DNA of 64,000 nt from Mycobacterium sp. 852002-51163_SCH5372311 (GTDB lineage Bacteria > Actinomycetota > Actinomycetes > Mycobacteriales > Mycobacteriaceae): NCBI RefSeq assembly GCF_001667115.1, contig NZ_LZIJ01000055.1:1-64000 (forward strand), in the 5' to 3' direction. The position numbers were made by a program, and so were the translations under genes. Within the stretch, counting starts at the first letter, position 1. Each line of letters starts with the position of its first letter. The notes beneath the pieces are model-generated. The model was given only the letters and a program-made list of their open reading frames with translations, searched no databases and was not told where the DNA came from. This document shows positions 15,813 to 25,537 of the stretch, in pieces.

Positions 15813-18044
15813 ATGGGTGACGGCGAGTACGACGCCACTCCTGGCCGCCGGCGCGCATCCGGCGCCGGCAACAATGGCCAACGGATTACGCCCCATCCGC
15901 GACGGGCGCTGGGCGCCGCGCCGTGGGAGCGATTTTCTGCCTCTTCCAGCTGGGAGCCCGACGCCGGCGCGCACCTTTGGCAGGCTGAGCCGCCTGCCGA
16001 TCGTGGCGTGGAGCCGGTCGGCGAGCGTGCCGCAGAGTTACCCATCGAGGACGCCGTGGAGCCACGGCCGGAGCCGGCGCCGCATACGGAAAGAACCGCT
16101 GCGCATGCCAACGGCGCAATAAGCGTTGCGGACCTCATCGCCAAGGTCGGCGCACCGCTGCCTGACCGGCCAAGCCGTCACGTCGCCCCGGATACCGACT
16201 CCTCCGACTCCTCCGACTCCACCGACGACGAGGGTTCCTTCTCCGATGACGTCGCCGACCGCGACGAACTGCTGAATACGCAGGTCATCGATACCCCGGC
16301 GTATTCGCTCGAGTTCACCTCCGAACTTCCCGACCTCGGCACGGCCAACTACCCGAACGACGACGACGACTTCGAAGCCGACTGCGCACCCGCGCAGGCT
16401 CCGATCGCCGAACGTCCAGCAAAGCTGAAGGGGATCGGCAGGACGGCGGGCGAGGCACCGAAGGCCGCCGCCGACAAGCCCAAATCTCGTCGCCCGATGT
16501 TGCTGGCCGGGCGCTCGCTGGCGGCGGTGTTCGCCGTGCTGGCGCTGATCATGACCGGCTCGGCATGGCATTGGAGCAACTCGAAGAACGGCCGCCTCAA
16601 AGCCGTCAGCGCGCTCGACCCGCATTCGTCCGACATCGTCGACCCGGACGGGCAGTACGGCGACGAGAACTTCCTGATCGTCGGAATGGACTCCCGCGCC
16701 GGGGAAAACGCTAATATCGGCGCCGGTGACGCGGATGACGCCGGAGGTGCCCGGTCGGACACGGTGATGCTGGTCAACATTCCCGCCAACCGCCAACGGG
16801 TGGTCGTCGTCTCGTTTCCCCGCGACTTGGCGATCACGCCCATGCAATGCGAAGCGTGGAACCCAGAAAACGGCAAGTACGGGCCCATCTATGACCCGAA
16901 GACCGGCAAAACCGGACCGCGAATGGTGTACACCGAAACCAAGCTGAACTCGACGTTCTCGTTCGGCGGTCCCAAATGCCTGGTGAAGGAAATCCAGAAG
17001 CTGTCGGGATTGAGCATCAACCGGTTCATCGCCGTCGACTTCGTCGGTTTCGCGCGAATGGTCGAGGCGCTAGGTGGCGTAGAGGTATGCAGCACCACCG
17101 CGCTGAAGGACTACGAACTGGGCACGGTGCTCGACCATGCCGGACGACAGGTGATCAACGGGGCAACCGCATTGAACTATGTGCGGGCCCGCCAGGTCAC
17201 CACCGAAAGCAACGGTGACTACGGCCGCATCAAGCGCCAGCAGTTGTTCGTGTCGTCGCTGTTGCGAACGCTGATCTCCTCGAACACGCTGCTCAACCTC
17301 AACAAACTCAACAACGTCGTCAACATATTCATCAGCAACAGCTACGTCGACAACGTCAGGACCAGAGACCTGGTCCAGCTTGGTCAATCGCTGCAGCACA
17401 TCGCGGCCGGACACGTCACGTTCGTCACCGTGCCGACCGGCGTGACCGACCAGAACGGCGACGAGCCACCGCGCACGGCCGACATGAAAGCGCTGTTTGC
17501 GGCCATCATCAGCGACGAGCCCCTACCGCTGGAAAACGATCACAACGCCCAGAGTCTGGGGCGGACGCCGACGACCGCACCCAGCACCAAGAAGGCGCCC
17601 CCACCCAGCGCGACGCCCGAAGGCCGCCGCGAGCAGATCATGACGACCTCGCCACACGAGGTCACCGTTCAGGTATCCAACTCGACCGCGCAGGCCGGGC
17701 TGGCCGCCATCGCCAGTAGCCAGCTCAGGCGCAACGGCTTCAACGTCATGACCCCGGACGACTATCCGAGTTCGCTGCGGACCACCACGGTCTTCTTCTC
17801 TCCCGGCAACGAACAGGCGGCCGCCACCGTGGCTTCGGCGTTCGCCACCTCGAAGGTCGAGCGAGTCACCGGCATCGGGCCAGTCGTTCAGGTAGTCCTC
17901 GGGCCGGACTTCAGCTCGGTGACCGCACCCCCGCCCAGCGGCTCGTCGGTCACCGTCCAGATCGAGCGCAACTCGAGCAGTCCGCCGACCAAGCTGCCCG
18001 TGGACCTTGCGGTGACGAACGCTGCCGACACCACTTGCGAGTAG
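15813..18044 (+). CDS. LytR-CpsA-Psr (LCP) family protein, cell-wall polymer ligase type (Rv0822c-like)
   Basis: 743 residues. A long acidic, disordered cytoplasmic N-terminus (1 to about 225) with Ser/Asp runs, one membrane helix at about 230-252, then an extracytoplasmic LCP domain (about 285-500): LIVGMDSRAG, RSDTVMLVNIPANRQRV, SFPRDLAI and NYVRARQVTTE carry the usual Arg/Asp residues that bind the polyprenyl phosphate. A C-terminal LytR_C domain starts with VTVQVSNSTAQAGLAA at about 612. LCP proteins transfer arabinogalactan to peptidoglycan; this paralogue is a relative of Lcp1/CpsA but its own substrate is unproven. The ATG at 15813 has GGAGG 16-20 bp upstream. A 184-bp gap without genes separates it from dus. 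Confidence 0.9.
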   Translation: MGDGEYDATPGRRRASGAGNNGQRITPHPRRALGAAPWERFSASSSWEPDAGAHLWQAEPPADRGVEPVGERAAELPIEDAVEPRPEPAPHTERTAAHANGAISVADLIAKVGAPLPDRPSRHVAPDTDSSDSSDSTDDEGSFSDDVADRDELLNTQVIDTPAYSLEFTSELPDLGTANYPNDDDDFEADCAPAQAPIAERPAKLKGIGRTAGEAPKAAADKPKSRRPMLLAGRSLAAVFAVLALIMTGSAWHWSNSKNGRLKAVSALDPHSSDIVDPDGQYGDENFLIVGMDSRAGENANIGAGDADDAGGARSDTVMLVNIPANRQRVVVVSFPRDLAITPMQCEAWNPENGKYGPIYDPKTGKTGPRMVYTETKLNSTFSFGGPKCLVKEIQKLSGLSINRFIAVDFVGFARMVEALGGVEVCSTTALKDYELGTVLDHAGRQVINGATALNYVRARQVTTESNGDYGRIKRQQLFVSSLLRTLISSNTLLNLNKLNNVVNIFISNSYVDNVRTRDLVQLGQSLQHIAAGHVTFVTVPTGVTDQNGDEPPRTADMKALFAAIISDEPLPLENDHNAQSLGRTPTTAPSTKKAPPPSATPEGRREQIMTTSPHEVTVQVSNSTAQAGLAAIASSQLRRNGFNVMTPDDYPSSLRTTTVFFSPGNEQAAATVASAFATSKVERVTGIGPVVQVVLGPDFSSVTAPPPSGSSVTVQIERNSSSPPTKLPVDLAVTNAADTTCE

Positions 18045-18110
18045 GCGTTTCAAAGCGTTTCAGAGCCGCCTGACAGCACTTTTCGACATCGAGAACGTAG
18101 GCTTGACCAC

Positions 18111-18767
18111 ATGCGGACCGCGTACCATGAGCAACTCTCGGAATTATCCGAGCGGCTCGGCGAAATGTGCGGCCTGGCAGGAATCGCCATGGAGCGGGCC
18201 ACCCAAGCCTTGCTGCAGGCCGATTTGGTGCTGGCCGAGCAGGTGATCACCGACCACGAGAAGATCGCCGCGATGAGCGCCCGCGCCGAGGAAAGCGCCT
18301 TCGTGCTACTGGCTTTGCAGGCGCCGGTCGCCGGTGACCTGAGATCCATTGTCAGCGCCATCCAGATGGTCGCCGACATCGACCGGATGGGCGCATTGGC
18401 CCTGCATGTCGCCAAGATCGCCCGACGCCGCCATCCCCAGCACGCGTTGCCCGAAGAGGTCAATGGGTATTTTGCCGAAATGGGCAGGGTGGCAGTCGAA
18501 TTGGGCAATAGCGCGCAAGAGGTGCTGTTGTCGCGGGATCCGGAGAAGGCCGCCCGTATCCGCGAAGAAGACGATGCGATGGACGATCTGCACCGGCATT
18601 TGTTCAGCGTGCTGATGGACCGCGAATGGCGCCACGGTGTGGCCGCCGCCGTCGACGTGACGCTGTTGGGCCGGTTCTACGAACGATTCGCCGACCACGC
18701 AGTCGAAGTCGCGCGGCGCGTCATCTTCCAGGCGACCGGCAAGTTTCCGGAGGAAAGCAGCGGCTAG
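18111..18767 (+). CDS. phoY2: PhoU-family phosphate signalling protein PhoY2
   Basis: 218 residues with two PhoU three-helix repeats (about 8-95 and 115-205) and the characteristic acidic metal-binding runs, such as [10 protein letters not shown] and [11 protein letters not shown]. In mycobacteria PhoY proteins link the Pst phosphate transporter to the SenX3-RegX3 sensor and repress it when phosphate is ample; PhoY loss affects persistence. It is convergent with phoT (12-bp gap) and follows the LCP gene by 66 bp. Rv0821c-like, slightly longer. The ATG at 18111 is consistent with the family start. Confidence 0.93.
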   Translation: MRTAYHEQLSELSERLGEMCGLAGIAMERATQALLQADLVLAEQVITDHEKIAAMSARAEESAFVLLALQAPVAGDLRSIVSAIQMVADIDRMGALALHVAKIARRRHPQHALPEEVNGYFAEMGRVAVELGNSAQEVLLSRDPEKAARIREEDDAMDDLHRHLFSVLMDREWRHGVAAAVDVTLLGRFYERFADHAVEVARRVIFQATGKFPEESSG

Positions 18768-18779
18768 CCCAGGCCGAAT

Positions 18780-19556
18780 TTAACCGAAGCGGCCGGAGAT
18801 GTAGTCCTCGGTGGCCTTCTCGCTCGGGTTGGAGAAGATTTTCTCGGTCTCGTCGATCTCTACCAACCGACCGGGCCTGCCCACCGCTTCGAGGTTGAAG
18901 AACGCCGTGTGGTCGCTCACCCGCGCGGCCTGCTGCATGTTGTGTGTGACGATGACGATCGTGTAGTTCTGCTTGAGATCACCGATCAGATCTTCGATGG
19001 CCATCGTCGAGATTGGGTCGAGTGCGGAGCACGGCTCGTCCATCAGCAGCACGTCGGGCTGCACCGCGATCGCCCGTGCGATACACAATCGCTGCTGCTG
19101 CCCCCCGGACAATCCGCCGCCCGGCTTGTGCAACCGGTCCTTGACCTCGTCCCAGAGGTTCGCGCCGCGCAGGGAGTTCTCGGCCGTCTCGTCGAGTACC
19201 TTGCGGTTGCGAACACCCTGCAGCTTCAGGCCCGCTACCACGTTGTCTCGAATTGACATGGCCGGGAACGGGTTCGGCCGCTGGAACACCATCCCGATCG
19301 CCCTGCGCACACCGACCGGGTCGATTCCCGGGGCATAGATGTCTTCGTCGTCGAGCAGCACCGAGCCTTCGACCCGAGCGCCGGGGATGACCTCGTGCAT
19401 GCGGTTGAGCGTGCGCAGCACGGTCGTCTTGCCACAGCCCGAGGCGCCGATGAAGGCCGTCACGCTACGCGGCAGGATCGACAGCGACACATCCGAGACC
19501 GCGTGAAACGCCCCGTAGTAGATGTTGACCTGCTTGAGGTCCAGCCGCTTTGCCAC
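18780..19556 (-). CDS. phoT: Phosphate ABC transporter ATP-binding protein
   Basis: 258 residues, same as Rv0820. ABC ATPase of the Pst high-affinity phosphate importer. Walker [10 protein letters not shown] (about 36-44), Q-loop VFQRPNPFP, signature LSGGQQQR (about 148-155), Walker [14 protein letters not shown] and switch His in VTHNM. The GTG start overlaps the TAG stop of a 19-codon remnant frame (TAGTG at 19554-19558), as if coupled to a gene that is now gone. No pstC or pstA permease gene is present beside it, so it must work with permeases encoded elsewhere if it functions. Confidence 0.95.
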   Translation of the reverse strand: MAKRLDLKQVNIYYGAFHAVSDVSLSILPRSVTAFIGASGCGKTTVLRTLNRMHEVIPGARVEGSVLLDDEDIYAPGIDPVGVRRAIGMVFQRPNPFPAMSIRDNVVAGLKLQGVRNRKVLDETAENSLRGANLWDEVKDRLHKPGGGLSGGQQQRLCIARAIAVQPDVLLMDEPCSALDPISTMAIEDLIGDLKQNYTIVIVTHNMQQAARVSDHTAFFNLEAVGRPGRLVEIDETEKIFSNPSEKATEDYISGRFG

Positions 19557-19615
19557 TAACTACTCCTGCCCGTGTCCGCACCGCCCCCGCCGAGGAGGCC
19601 GCGCAGCATCATCTG
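19556..19615 (-). pseudogene. Possible C-terminal remnant of a deleted permease gene (pstA-like)
   Basis: Between the pstS stop (19617-19619) and phoT there is an open frame reading QMMLRGLLGGGG then ADTGRSS and TAG, whose stop overlaps the phoT start codon. Fast-growing mycobacteria have pstS-pstC-pstA-pstB in this place, so I infer this is the last 19 codons of pstA left by a deletion running from the end of pstS. The identity rests on position and on the coupled stop/start, not on a match I could check. Confidence 0.45.
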
Positions 19616-19616
19616 G

Positions 19617-20726
19617 TTATTGCATTGCGTTGATCGCGGTGACCAGACGCTCCTTGACCTTATCGGGCAGCGGAACATAGCCGCGTGACGAAAGGCCGCT
19701 CTGACCGTCGTTGGCGGCCGCGGTGAGGAACGATTTCATCGCCACCGCGGTGTCCGCGTCGTATCCCCCCGAGCACACGATCTGGTAAGTGGCGAGCAGA
19801 AATGGATATGCGTTCGGCTCGTGAATGCCGTAGACCGAGTACAGGTCGAGCACCAGATCGTTGCCGCTCGCCACGAACTTCGCGGCATTGGCGCCGTTGC
19901 GGGCGGTGTCGTTGGTGAGCGGGACCGCGCCGCTGCCGTTGTCGATCTGGGCGTACGGCAAGCCGGCTTGATCGGCGAACCCCTTCTCGACATAGCCGAT
20001 AGTCCCCGGTGTGGCCCGCACCGCCTGGATCACGCCCTCCGAGCTGGCGACTCCTTGGCCGGCACCACCCTGGAATTTGGTGCCGACCCCCTGGGTCCAG
20101 CTCTGTGGTGCGGCGACGGTCAGATACCTCTGCAAGTTGTCGGTGGTCCCGGAGGGATCCGTCCGATAAATCGGCGTGATCCTGCCGTCAGGCAGCGGAA
20201 GGCCACGGTTGAGAGCCGCCAGCGTCGGGTCGTTCCAGCTCGTGATCAGGCCGCTGAAGATCTTGGCCAGTGCGTCGCCGTTGACGACCAGCGCCGCAAC
20301 GCCGGGCAGGTTGTAGACCAAGGCCACCGGACCGAACAGCAGCGGCAGGTCCCACGCGGGGTGTCCGTTGCATCGTTTGGCGGCCGGAGCGATCTGCTGT
20401 GAGACCAGCGGCGAGTCCGCACCCGCGAAATCGACGTGGCCGGCGATGAACTGCTCGCGGCCCGAACCCGACCCACTGGCTGTATAAGTCACCTTCTTGC
20501 CCGGGCACAGCTGGCTCCAGGCTTGGTTGAACAACTCGATCGCGCTCAGTTGGGCGCTCGACCCCTCGGCAGAGAGTGCAGTCTTGCCGCCACAGTCCAC
20601 CGTGGCGGCGTGTCCGCCCGAGTTGGCTGACGTCGAAGCACCGCGACGGTTGCCGCCGCTGCAGCCAGTCAACAGTAAACCGGTGACGACGCACACGGCG
20701 ACCGCCAGCGCCACCATCCTCCGCAC
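19617..20726 (-). CDS. pstS: Phosphate-binding lipoprotein PstS
   Basis: 369 residues from the GTG at 20726. A lipoprotein signal peptide with lipobox LLLTGC (Cys about 22), then a periplasmic phosphate-binding fold: SAEGSSAQLSAIELF (about 60), the phosphate loop ASGSGSGREQFIAG (about 90-103), DFAGADSPL, and YRTDPSGTTDNLQRY (about 200) with the conserved Ser/Asp/Arg/Thr ligands. It captures phosphate outside the membrane for the Pst transporter. A GTG at 20762 is an alternative start; longer readings overlap mshD. H37Rv lacks pstS here and keeps only phoT, so this locus is less reduced than in M. tuberculosis but lacks the permeases. Confidence 0.92.
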   Translation of the reverse strand: MRRMVALAVAVCVVTGLLLTGCSGGNRRGASTSANSGGHAATVDCGGKTALSAEGSSAQLSAIELFNQAWSQLCPGKKVTYTASGSGSGREQFIAGHVDFAGADSPLVSQQIAPAAKRCNGHPAWDLPLLFGPVALVYNLPGVAALVVNGDALAKIFSGLITSWNDPTLAALNRGLPLPDGRITPIYRTDPSGTTDNLQRYLTVAAPQSWTQGVGTKFQGGAGQGVASSEGVIQAVRATPGTIGYVEKGFADQAGLPYAQIDNGSGAVPLTNDTARNGANAAKFVASGNDLVLDLYSVYGIHEPNAYPFLLATYQIVCSGGYDADTAVAMKSFLTAAANDGQSGLSSRGYVPLPDKVKERLVTAINAMQ

Positions 20727-20850
20727 CCTGTCGAGCCTTCCAAATTTCGCTTTCCCCCGCACTTTTCGCTGCACATCAGCTTGGGCGCGCCCGCGGCCGG
20801 CGGCCGTTCCCCTGAGAGGAGCTTGCCAAGTCGCCCCGAAAGTATGCGTG

Positions 20851-22529
<1,679 letters not shown>

Positions 22530-22706
22530 CGAGCCCCTCCAGCGCTTGTGGGGAAGGCATCTCCCGAGTTCATCAGGACATATGGCCCTGCATGATCGTA
22601 ATGGCCAGGTCATCTAACGATAACTTGCCACCTGCTGTTTCGCCTGACGACGATGCGGCCGCGCTCTCGCGCAACGGGCCGCGGGCCGGTGAGCCACAAT
22701 ATTGGG

Positions 22707-23513
22707 ATGCGCAGGATGGTGGTCGCTGTGACCTCGGTGGCGGTCGCCGTGGCCGTCGTCGTCGGTGGTGCAATCGCCGTCGACTACGGAGCGAGCATCT
22801 ACGCCGAATACCGGCTGTCGTCCAGCGTCCGAAAAGCGGCCAACCTGGGGTCTGATCCGTTTGTCGCCATCCTGGCGTTCCCGTTCATTCCGCAGGCGAT
22901 ACGTCGCCACTACAACGAGCTTGAGATCAAGGCCAACGCCGTCGATCACGCTTTAGTCGGCAAGGCGACGCTGGAGGCCACGATGCACTCGATTGACCTG
23001 ACCGACGCGTCCTGGTTGATCCGGGCCGAGGCGAAGCTCCCGGTCGGCAAGCTGGAGACCCGAATCATCATCAGCTCGACGCATCTGGGCCGCTATCTGG
23101 GCATCGCCGATCTGATGGTCGAGGCCCCACCCCAGGAGACCAATGACGCCACCGGCGGGACCACCGAGTCGGGAATATCGGGCAACCACGGGCTGGTGTT
23201 CAGCGGCACACCGAAGTCCGCCAACTTCGGCCACCGGGTCAGCGTCTCGGTCGATCTGTCCATCGCACCGGACGACGCGGCAACGCTCGTGTTCACCCCC
23301 ACAGGCGTTTTGACCGGACCGAACACCGCCGACGAACCGGTTCCGGAGGACAAGCGAGACGCGGTGCTGCACGCATTCGACGCCAGGTTGCCGGGCCAGC
23401 GGCTGCCGTTCGGAGTGGCGCCGACCGCTGTGGGAGCACGCGGGTCTGACGTCATCATCGAGGGCATCACCCGCGGAGTGACGGTGACGCTGGACGGGTT
23501 CAAGCAGTCGTGA
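22707..23513 (+). CDS. lmeA: LmeA-like periplasmic protein, DUF2993 (Rv0817c-like)
   Basis: 268 residues. An N-terminal signal/anchor helix (about 4-24, Val/Ala-rich) followed by a DUF2993 beta-rich lipid-binding domain; the segment KATLEATMHSIDLTDASW sits at about 88. In M. smegmatis the homologue LmeA is needed for mature lipomannan and lipoarabinomannan mannan chains and acts in the periplasm, binding phospholipids. The ATG at 22707 is preferred to upstream readings because it places the signal helix at the N-terminus. Divergent from the glnR-like gene with 177 bp between. Function by homology only. Confidence 0.85.
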   Translation: MRRMVVAVTSVAVAVAVVVGGAIAVDYGASIYAEYRLSSSVRKAANLGSDPFVAILAFPFIPQAIRRHYNELEIKANAVDHALVGKATLEATMHSIDLTDASWLIRAEAKLPVGKLETRIIISSTHLGRYLGIADLMVEAPPQETNDATGGTTESGISGNHGLVFSGTPKSANFGHRVSVSVDLSIAPDDAATLVFTPTGVLTGPNTADEPVPEDKRDAVLHAFDARLPGQRLPFGVAPTAVGARGSDVIIEGITRGVTVTLDGFKQS

Positions 23514-23560
23514 CCTGGGCCGCCGAGGTTGGCGCTACCGTGCAACTCGGCGCGCCGCCG

Positions 23561-23655
23561 GGGCTTTCCGTGTGAATTCACGGCTTTCGGTGTGAATTCA
23601 CGGCTTTCGGTGTGAAGTCACGGCTTTCGGTGTGAAGTCACGGCTTTCGGTGTGA
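23561..23655. repeat. Tandem 20-bp repeat, about 4.7 copies
   Basis: Units at 23561, 23581, 23601, 23621 and a partial one at 23641, consensus CGGCTTTCGGTGTGAATTCA with AAGTCA in two copies. The unit overlaps its own palindrome GTGAATTCAC. The first unit has two changes. Similar GTGTGAATTCACGG sequences are, from memory, dispersed in mycobacterial intergenic DNA; no function is known to me. Confidence 0.9.
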
Positions 23656-23897
23656 GCCTATGGCGGGATTCGGCGCGGATTTCCGCCCTGGCTACACGCG
23701 CAAAACCAAGGATTCACACGCAAGCCCGAACGCTCGGATGGCAATACCAGACACTGGGCCCCGACGACCGCTTATACGCCACAGGCCGAGTTGCGTGCCC
23801 AAGTCCGCGCTGGCTGTGGGTATCGGTCGCTACCACACCGCTGCCGGTCCGCCATCGGCCCTGGTACCGCTGTTGGCTTGATCACTATGTCATTGGG

Positions 23898-23903
23898 TAA
23901 GCT
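23898..23903 (+). promoter_or_regulatory. -10 element for leaderless leader-peptide transcript
   Basis: TAAGCT fits the TANNNT -10 pattern of mycobacterial SigA promoters. Its last T is 8 bp before the GTG at 23911, so transcription would begin at or one base before the start codon, giving a leaderless message. No good -35 box is seen, as is usual. Confidence 0.55.
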
Positions 23904-23910
23904 GTCCGTC

Positions 23911-24000
23911 GTGTCATCCCGCATCGAGCCCATGCTCACCAGGCGTCGCGCAGTTGATCTGTGCCGCATCGCGGGATGTTGTTGTTGCTGTAGCTGCTGA
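23911..24000 (+). CDS. Poly-cysteine leader peptide of the cysA2 operon
   Basis: 29 codons starting at GTG: VSSRIEPMLTRRRAVDLC, then RIAG and CCCCCSC, stop TGA. Five successive Cys codons and a sixth after Ser would make ribosomes stall when charged Cys-tRNA is low. The frame ends 242 bp before cysA2. Poly-cysteine leaderless short frames acting as cysteine-responsive attenuators ahead of this operon have been described in M. smegmatis and M. tuberculosis, and position and sequence fit closely. The start and promoter (-10 at 23898) fit leaderless initiation; an internal ATG at 23932 is the alternative. The peptide itself need not have a function. Confidence 0.85.
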   Translation: MSSRIEPMLTRRRAVDLCRIAGCCCCCSC

Positions 24001-24110
24001 GTAGCCGCGCCGTTCAGCGCCGCACTCGGAGCAGCCTCGGAGTCCTGCCGTGGCCCCGTCTCCCCCTGCCTCGCCCATGTTCCGTGCCATAGGAGACCTA
24101 GGAGTACACC

Positions 24111-24218
24111 GTGTCGAGCAGTAACGCCCCCGCCAGGTTGGGCAGTAGACCAGCTCGTCCTGCTTTTGTCCGCTTTGAATCCGCGACGCGCCCCATCCCG
24201 CCTAACCAGGCTGCTTAG
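24111..24218 (+). CDS. Small open reading frame between the Cys leader and cysA2
   Basis: 35 codons, GTG start preceded by CTAGGAGTACACC (GGAG 8-11 bp upstream), ending 23 bp before the cysA2 ATG. It begins VSSSNAPARLGSRPARPAF and is basic and Pro-rich, without a membrane helix. It may be a second translated leader whose translation couples the attenuator to cysA2, a small protein, or chance. Family unknown. Confidence 0.4.
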   Translation: MSSSNAPARLGSRPARPAFVRFESATRPIPPNQAA

Positions 24219-24241
24219 AAAGAAATCGAAAGGAATACCCC

Positions 24242-25075
24242 ATGGCACGCTCCGACGTCCTGGTCTCTGCCGACTGGGCTGAGAGCAATCTTGACGCCGC
24301 CCACGTCGTCTTTGTCGAAGTGGACGAAGACACCAGCGCCTACGACGGCGGCCACATCGCCGGCGCGGTCAAGCTGGACTGGCGCGCCGACTTGCAGGAC
24401 CCGGTCAAGCGCGACTTCGTCGACGCTGAGCAATTCTCCAAGCTGCTGTCCGACCGCGGCATCTCCAACGAGGACACGGTGATTCTCTACGGAGGCAACA
24501 ACAACTGGTTCGCGGCCTACGCGTACTGGTACTTCAAGTTGTACGGGCACGAGAAGGTCAAGCTGCTCGACGGTGGCCGCAAGAAGTGGGAGCTCGACGG
24601 CCGCCCGCTGTCCAGCGACCCCGTCAGCAGGCCCGCGACCTCCTACACCGCGTCGGCCCCGGACAACTCGATCCGAGCGTTCCGCGACGAGGTCATCGCG
24701 GCCATCAACGTCAAGAACCTGGTCGACGTGCGGTCGCCCGACGAGTTCTCCGGCAAGATCCTGGCGCCGGCGCACCTGCCACAGGAACAGAGCCAGCGGC
24801 CCGGGCACATCCCGGGCGCCATCAACGTGCCGTGGAGCAAGGCCGCCAACGAGGACGGCACCTTCAAGTCGGACGAGGAGCTGGCCAAGATCTACGCCGA
24901 CGCCGGACTGGACGGCAACAAGGAAACGATTGCGTACTGCCGAATCGGGGAGCGGTCCTCGCACACCTGGTTCGTTCTGCAGGAATTGCTCGGGCATCGG
25001 AATGTCAAGAACTACGACGGCAGTTGGACGGAATACGGCTCCCTGGTGGGCGCCCCGATCGAGTTGGGAAGCTGA
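24242..25075 (+). CDS. cysA2: Thiosulfate sulfurtransferase (two-domain rhodanese) CysA2
   Basis: 277 residues, same as Rv0815c. Two rhodanese domains; the first (about 1-130) is inactive, the second (about 150-277) has the active-site Cys in AYCRIGERSSHTW (about 232-244). Moves sulfur from thiosulfate or another donor to an acceptor thiol or cyanide; in mycobacteria it belongs to cysteine and sulfur metabolism. The ATG at 24242 follows GAAAGGAA. It is downstream of a Cys-codon leader peptide and is followed one base later by sseC, so expression should rise when cysteine is scarce. Confidence 0.95.
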   Translation: MARSDVLVSADWAESNLDAAHVVFVEVDEDTSAYDGGHIAGAVKLDWRADLQDPVKRDFVDAEQFSKLLSDRGISNEDTVILYGGNNNWFAAYAYWYFKLYGHEKVKLLDGGRKKWELDGRPLSSDPVSRPATSYTASAPDNSIRAFRDEVIAAINVKNLVDVRSPDEFSGKILAPAHLPQEQSQRPGHIPGAINVPWSKAANEDGTFKSDEELAKIYADAGLDGNKETIAYCRIGERSSHTWFVLQELLGHRNVKNYDGSWTEYGSLVGAPIELGS

Positions 25076-25076
25076 T

Positions 25077-25379
25077 ATGTGCTCTGGACCCAAGCAAGGA
25101 CTGACGCTGCCCGCGAGCGTCGACCTGGAGAAGGAAACGGTGATCACCGGCCGTGTGGTGGACCGCGACGGCCAGGCCGTCGGCGGCGCGTTCGTCCGCC
25201 TGCTGGACTCGTCCGACGAGTTCACGGCCGAGGTGGTCGCGTCGGCCACGGGTGACTTCCGGTTCTTTGCCGCCCCCGGTTCCTGGACGCTGCGCGCCTT
25301 GTCGGCGATCGGCAACGGCGACGCCGTGGTGGCGCCGTCCGGGGCGGGCATCCACGAGGTGGACGTCAAGATCGCCTGA
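25077..25379 (+). CDS. sseC2: SseC, DUF1416 sulfur-metabolism protein
   Basis: 100 residues, same as Rv0814c. DUF1416: an N-terminal CSGPKQG motif with a Cys at residue 2 and a transthyretin/CnaB-like beta sandwich, ITGRVVDRDGQAVGGAFVRL. Always found next to cysA genes in mycobacteria (cysA2-sseC2 and cysA3-sseC1 in H37Rv); its exact reaction is unknown. The ATG starts one base after the cysA2 stop, so the two are co-translated. Confidence 0.93.
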   Translation: MCSGPKQGLTLPASVDLEKETVITGRVVDRDGQAVGGAFVRLLDSSDEFTAEVVASATGDFRFFAAPGSWTLRALSAIGNGDAVVAPSGAGIHEVDVKIA

Positions 25380-25438
25380 CGGCCGGTCAAACCCGGCCGG
25401 GCTCCTGGAAAACGGAGGAGCCGAATAGACTCGTCCCC

Positions 25439-25537
25439 GTGGTGCTCTTCTTCGAGATCATGCTGGTGGCGGCGACCCTCGTCATCACTTGGTTCGCGCT
25501 GTACACGCTGTACCGGCTGATCACCGACGAGTCGTGA
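25439..25537 (+). CDS. Tiny single-pass membrane protein
   Basis: 32 residues starting at [20 protein letters not shown] followed by [18 protein letters not shown]. Almost the whole chain is one transmembrane helix with a short charged C-terminus. GGAGGAG lies 18-24 bp before the start. Its TGA overlaps the GTG of the nitrobindin gene (GTGA, 25534-25537), so it looks translated and coupled. It sits in the cysA2-sseC operon direction. I do not know a named family; small membrane proteins of this sort often modulate a larger partner. Confidence 0.65.
   Translation: MVLFFEIMLVAATLVITWFALYTLYRLITDES

Larger units (their letters stand above)
23514..23910. other. 397-bp intergenic region without a convincing gene
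   Basis: Holds the 20-bp tandem repeats at 23561-23655 and the promoter of the cysteine leader. Short open frames exist on both strands but have poor codon use and no family resemblance. In H37Rv a thioredoxin-like gene, thiX (Rv0816c), lies between lmeA and cysA2; I see no trace of it here. Confidence 0.6.

Noticed and set aside
23772..24248. 158-codon minus-strand frame opposite the Cys leader region
   Set aside because: Odd composition, Gln run from the antisense of the Cys codons, no family resemblance; the plus-strand leader and cysA2 explain the DNA.
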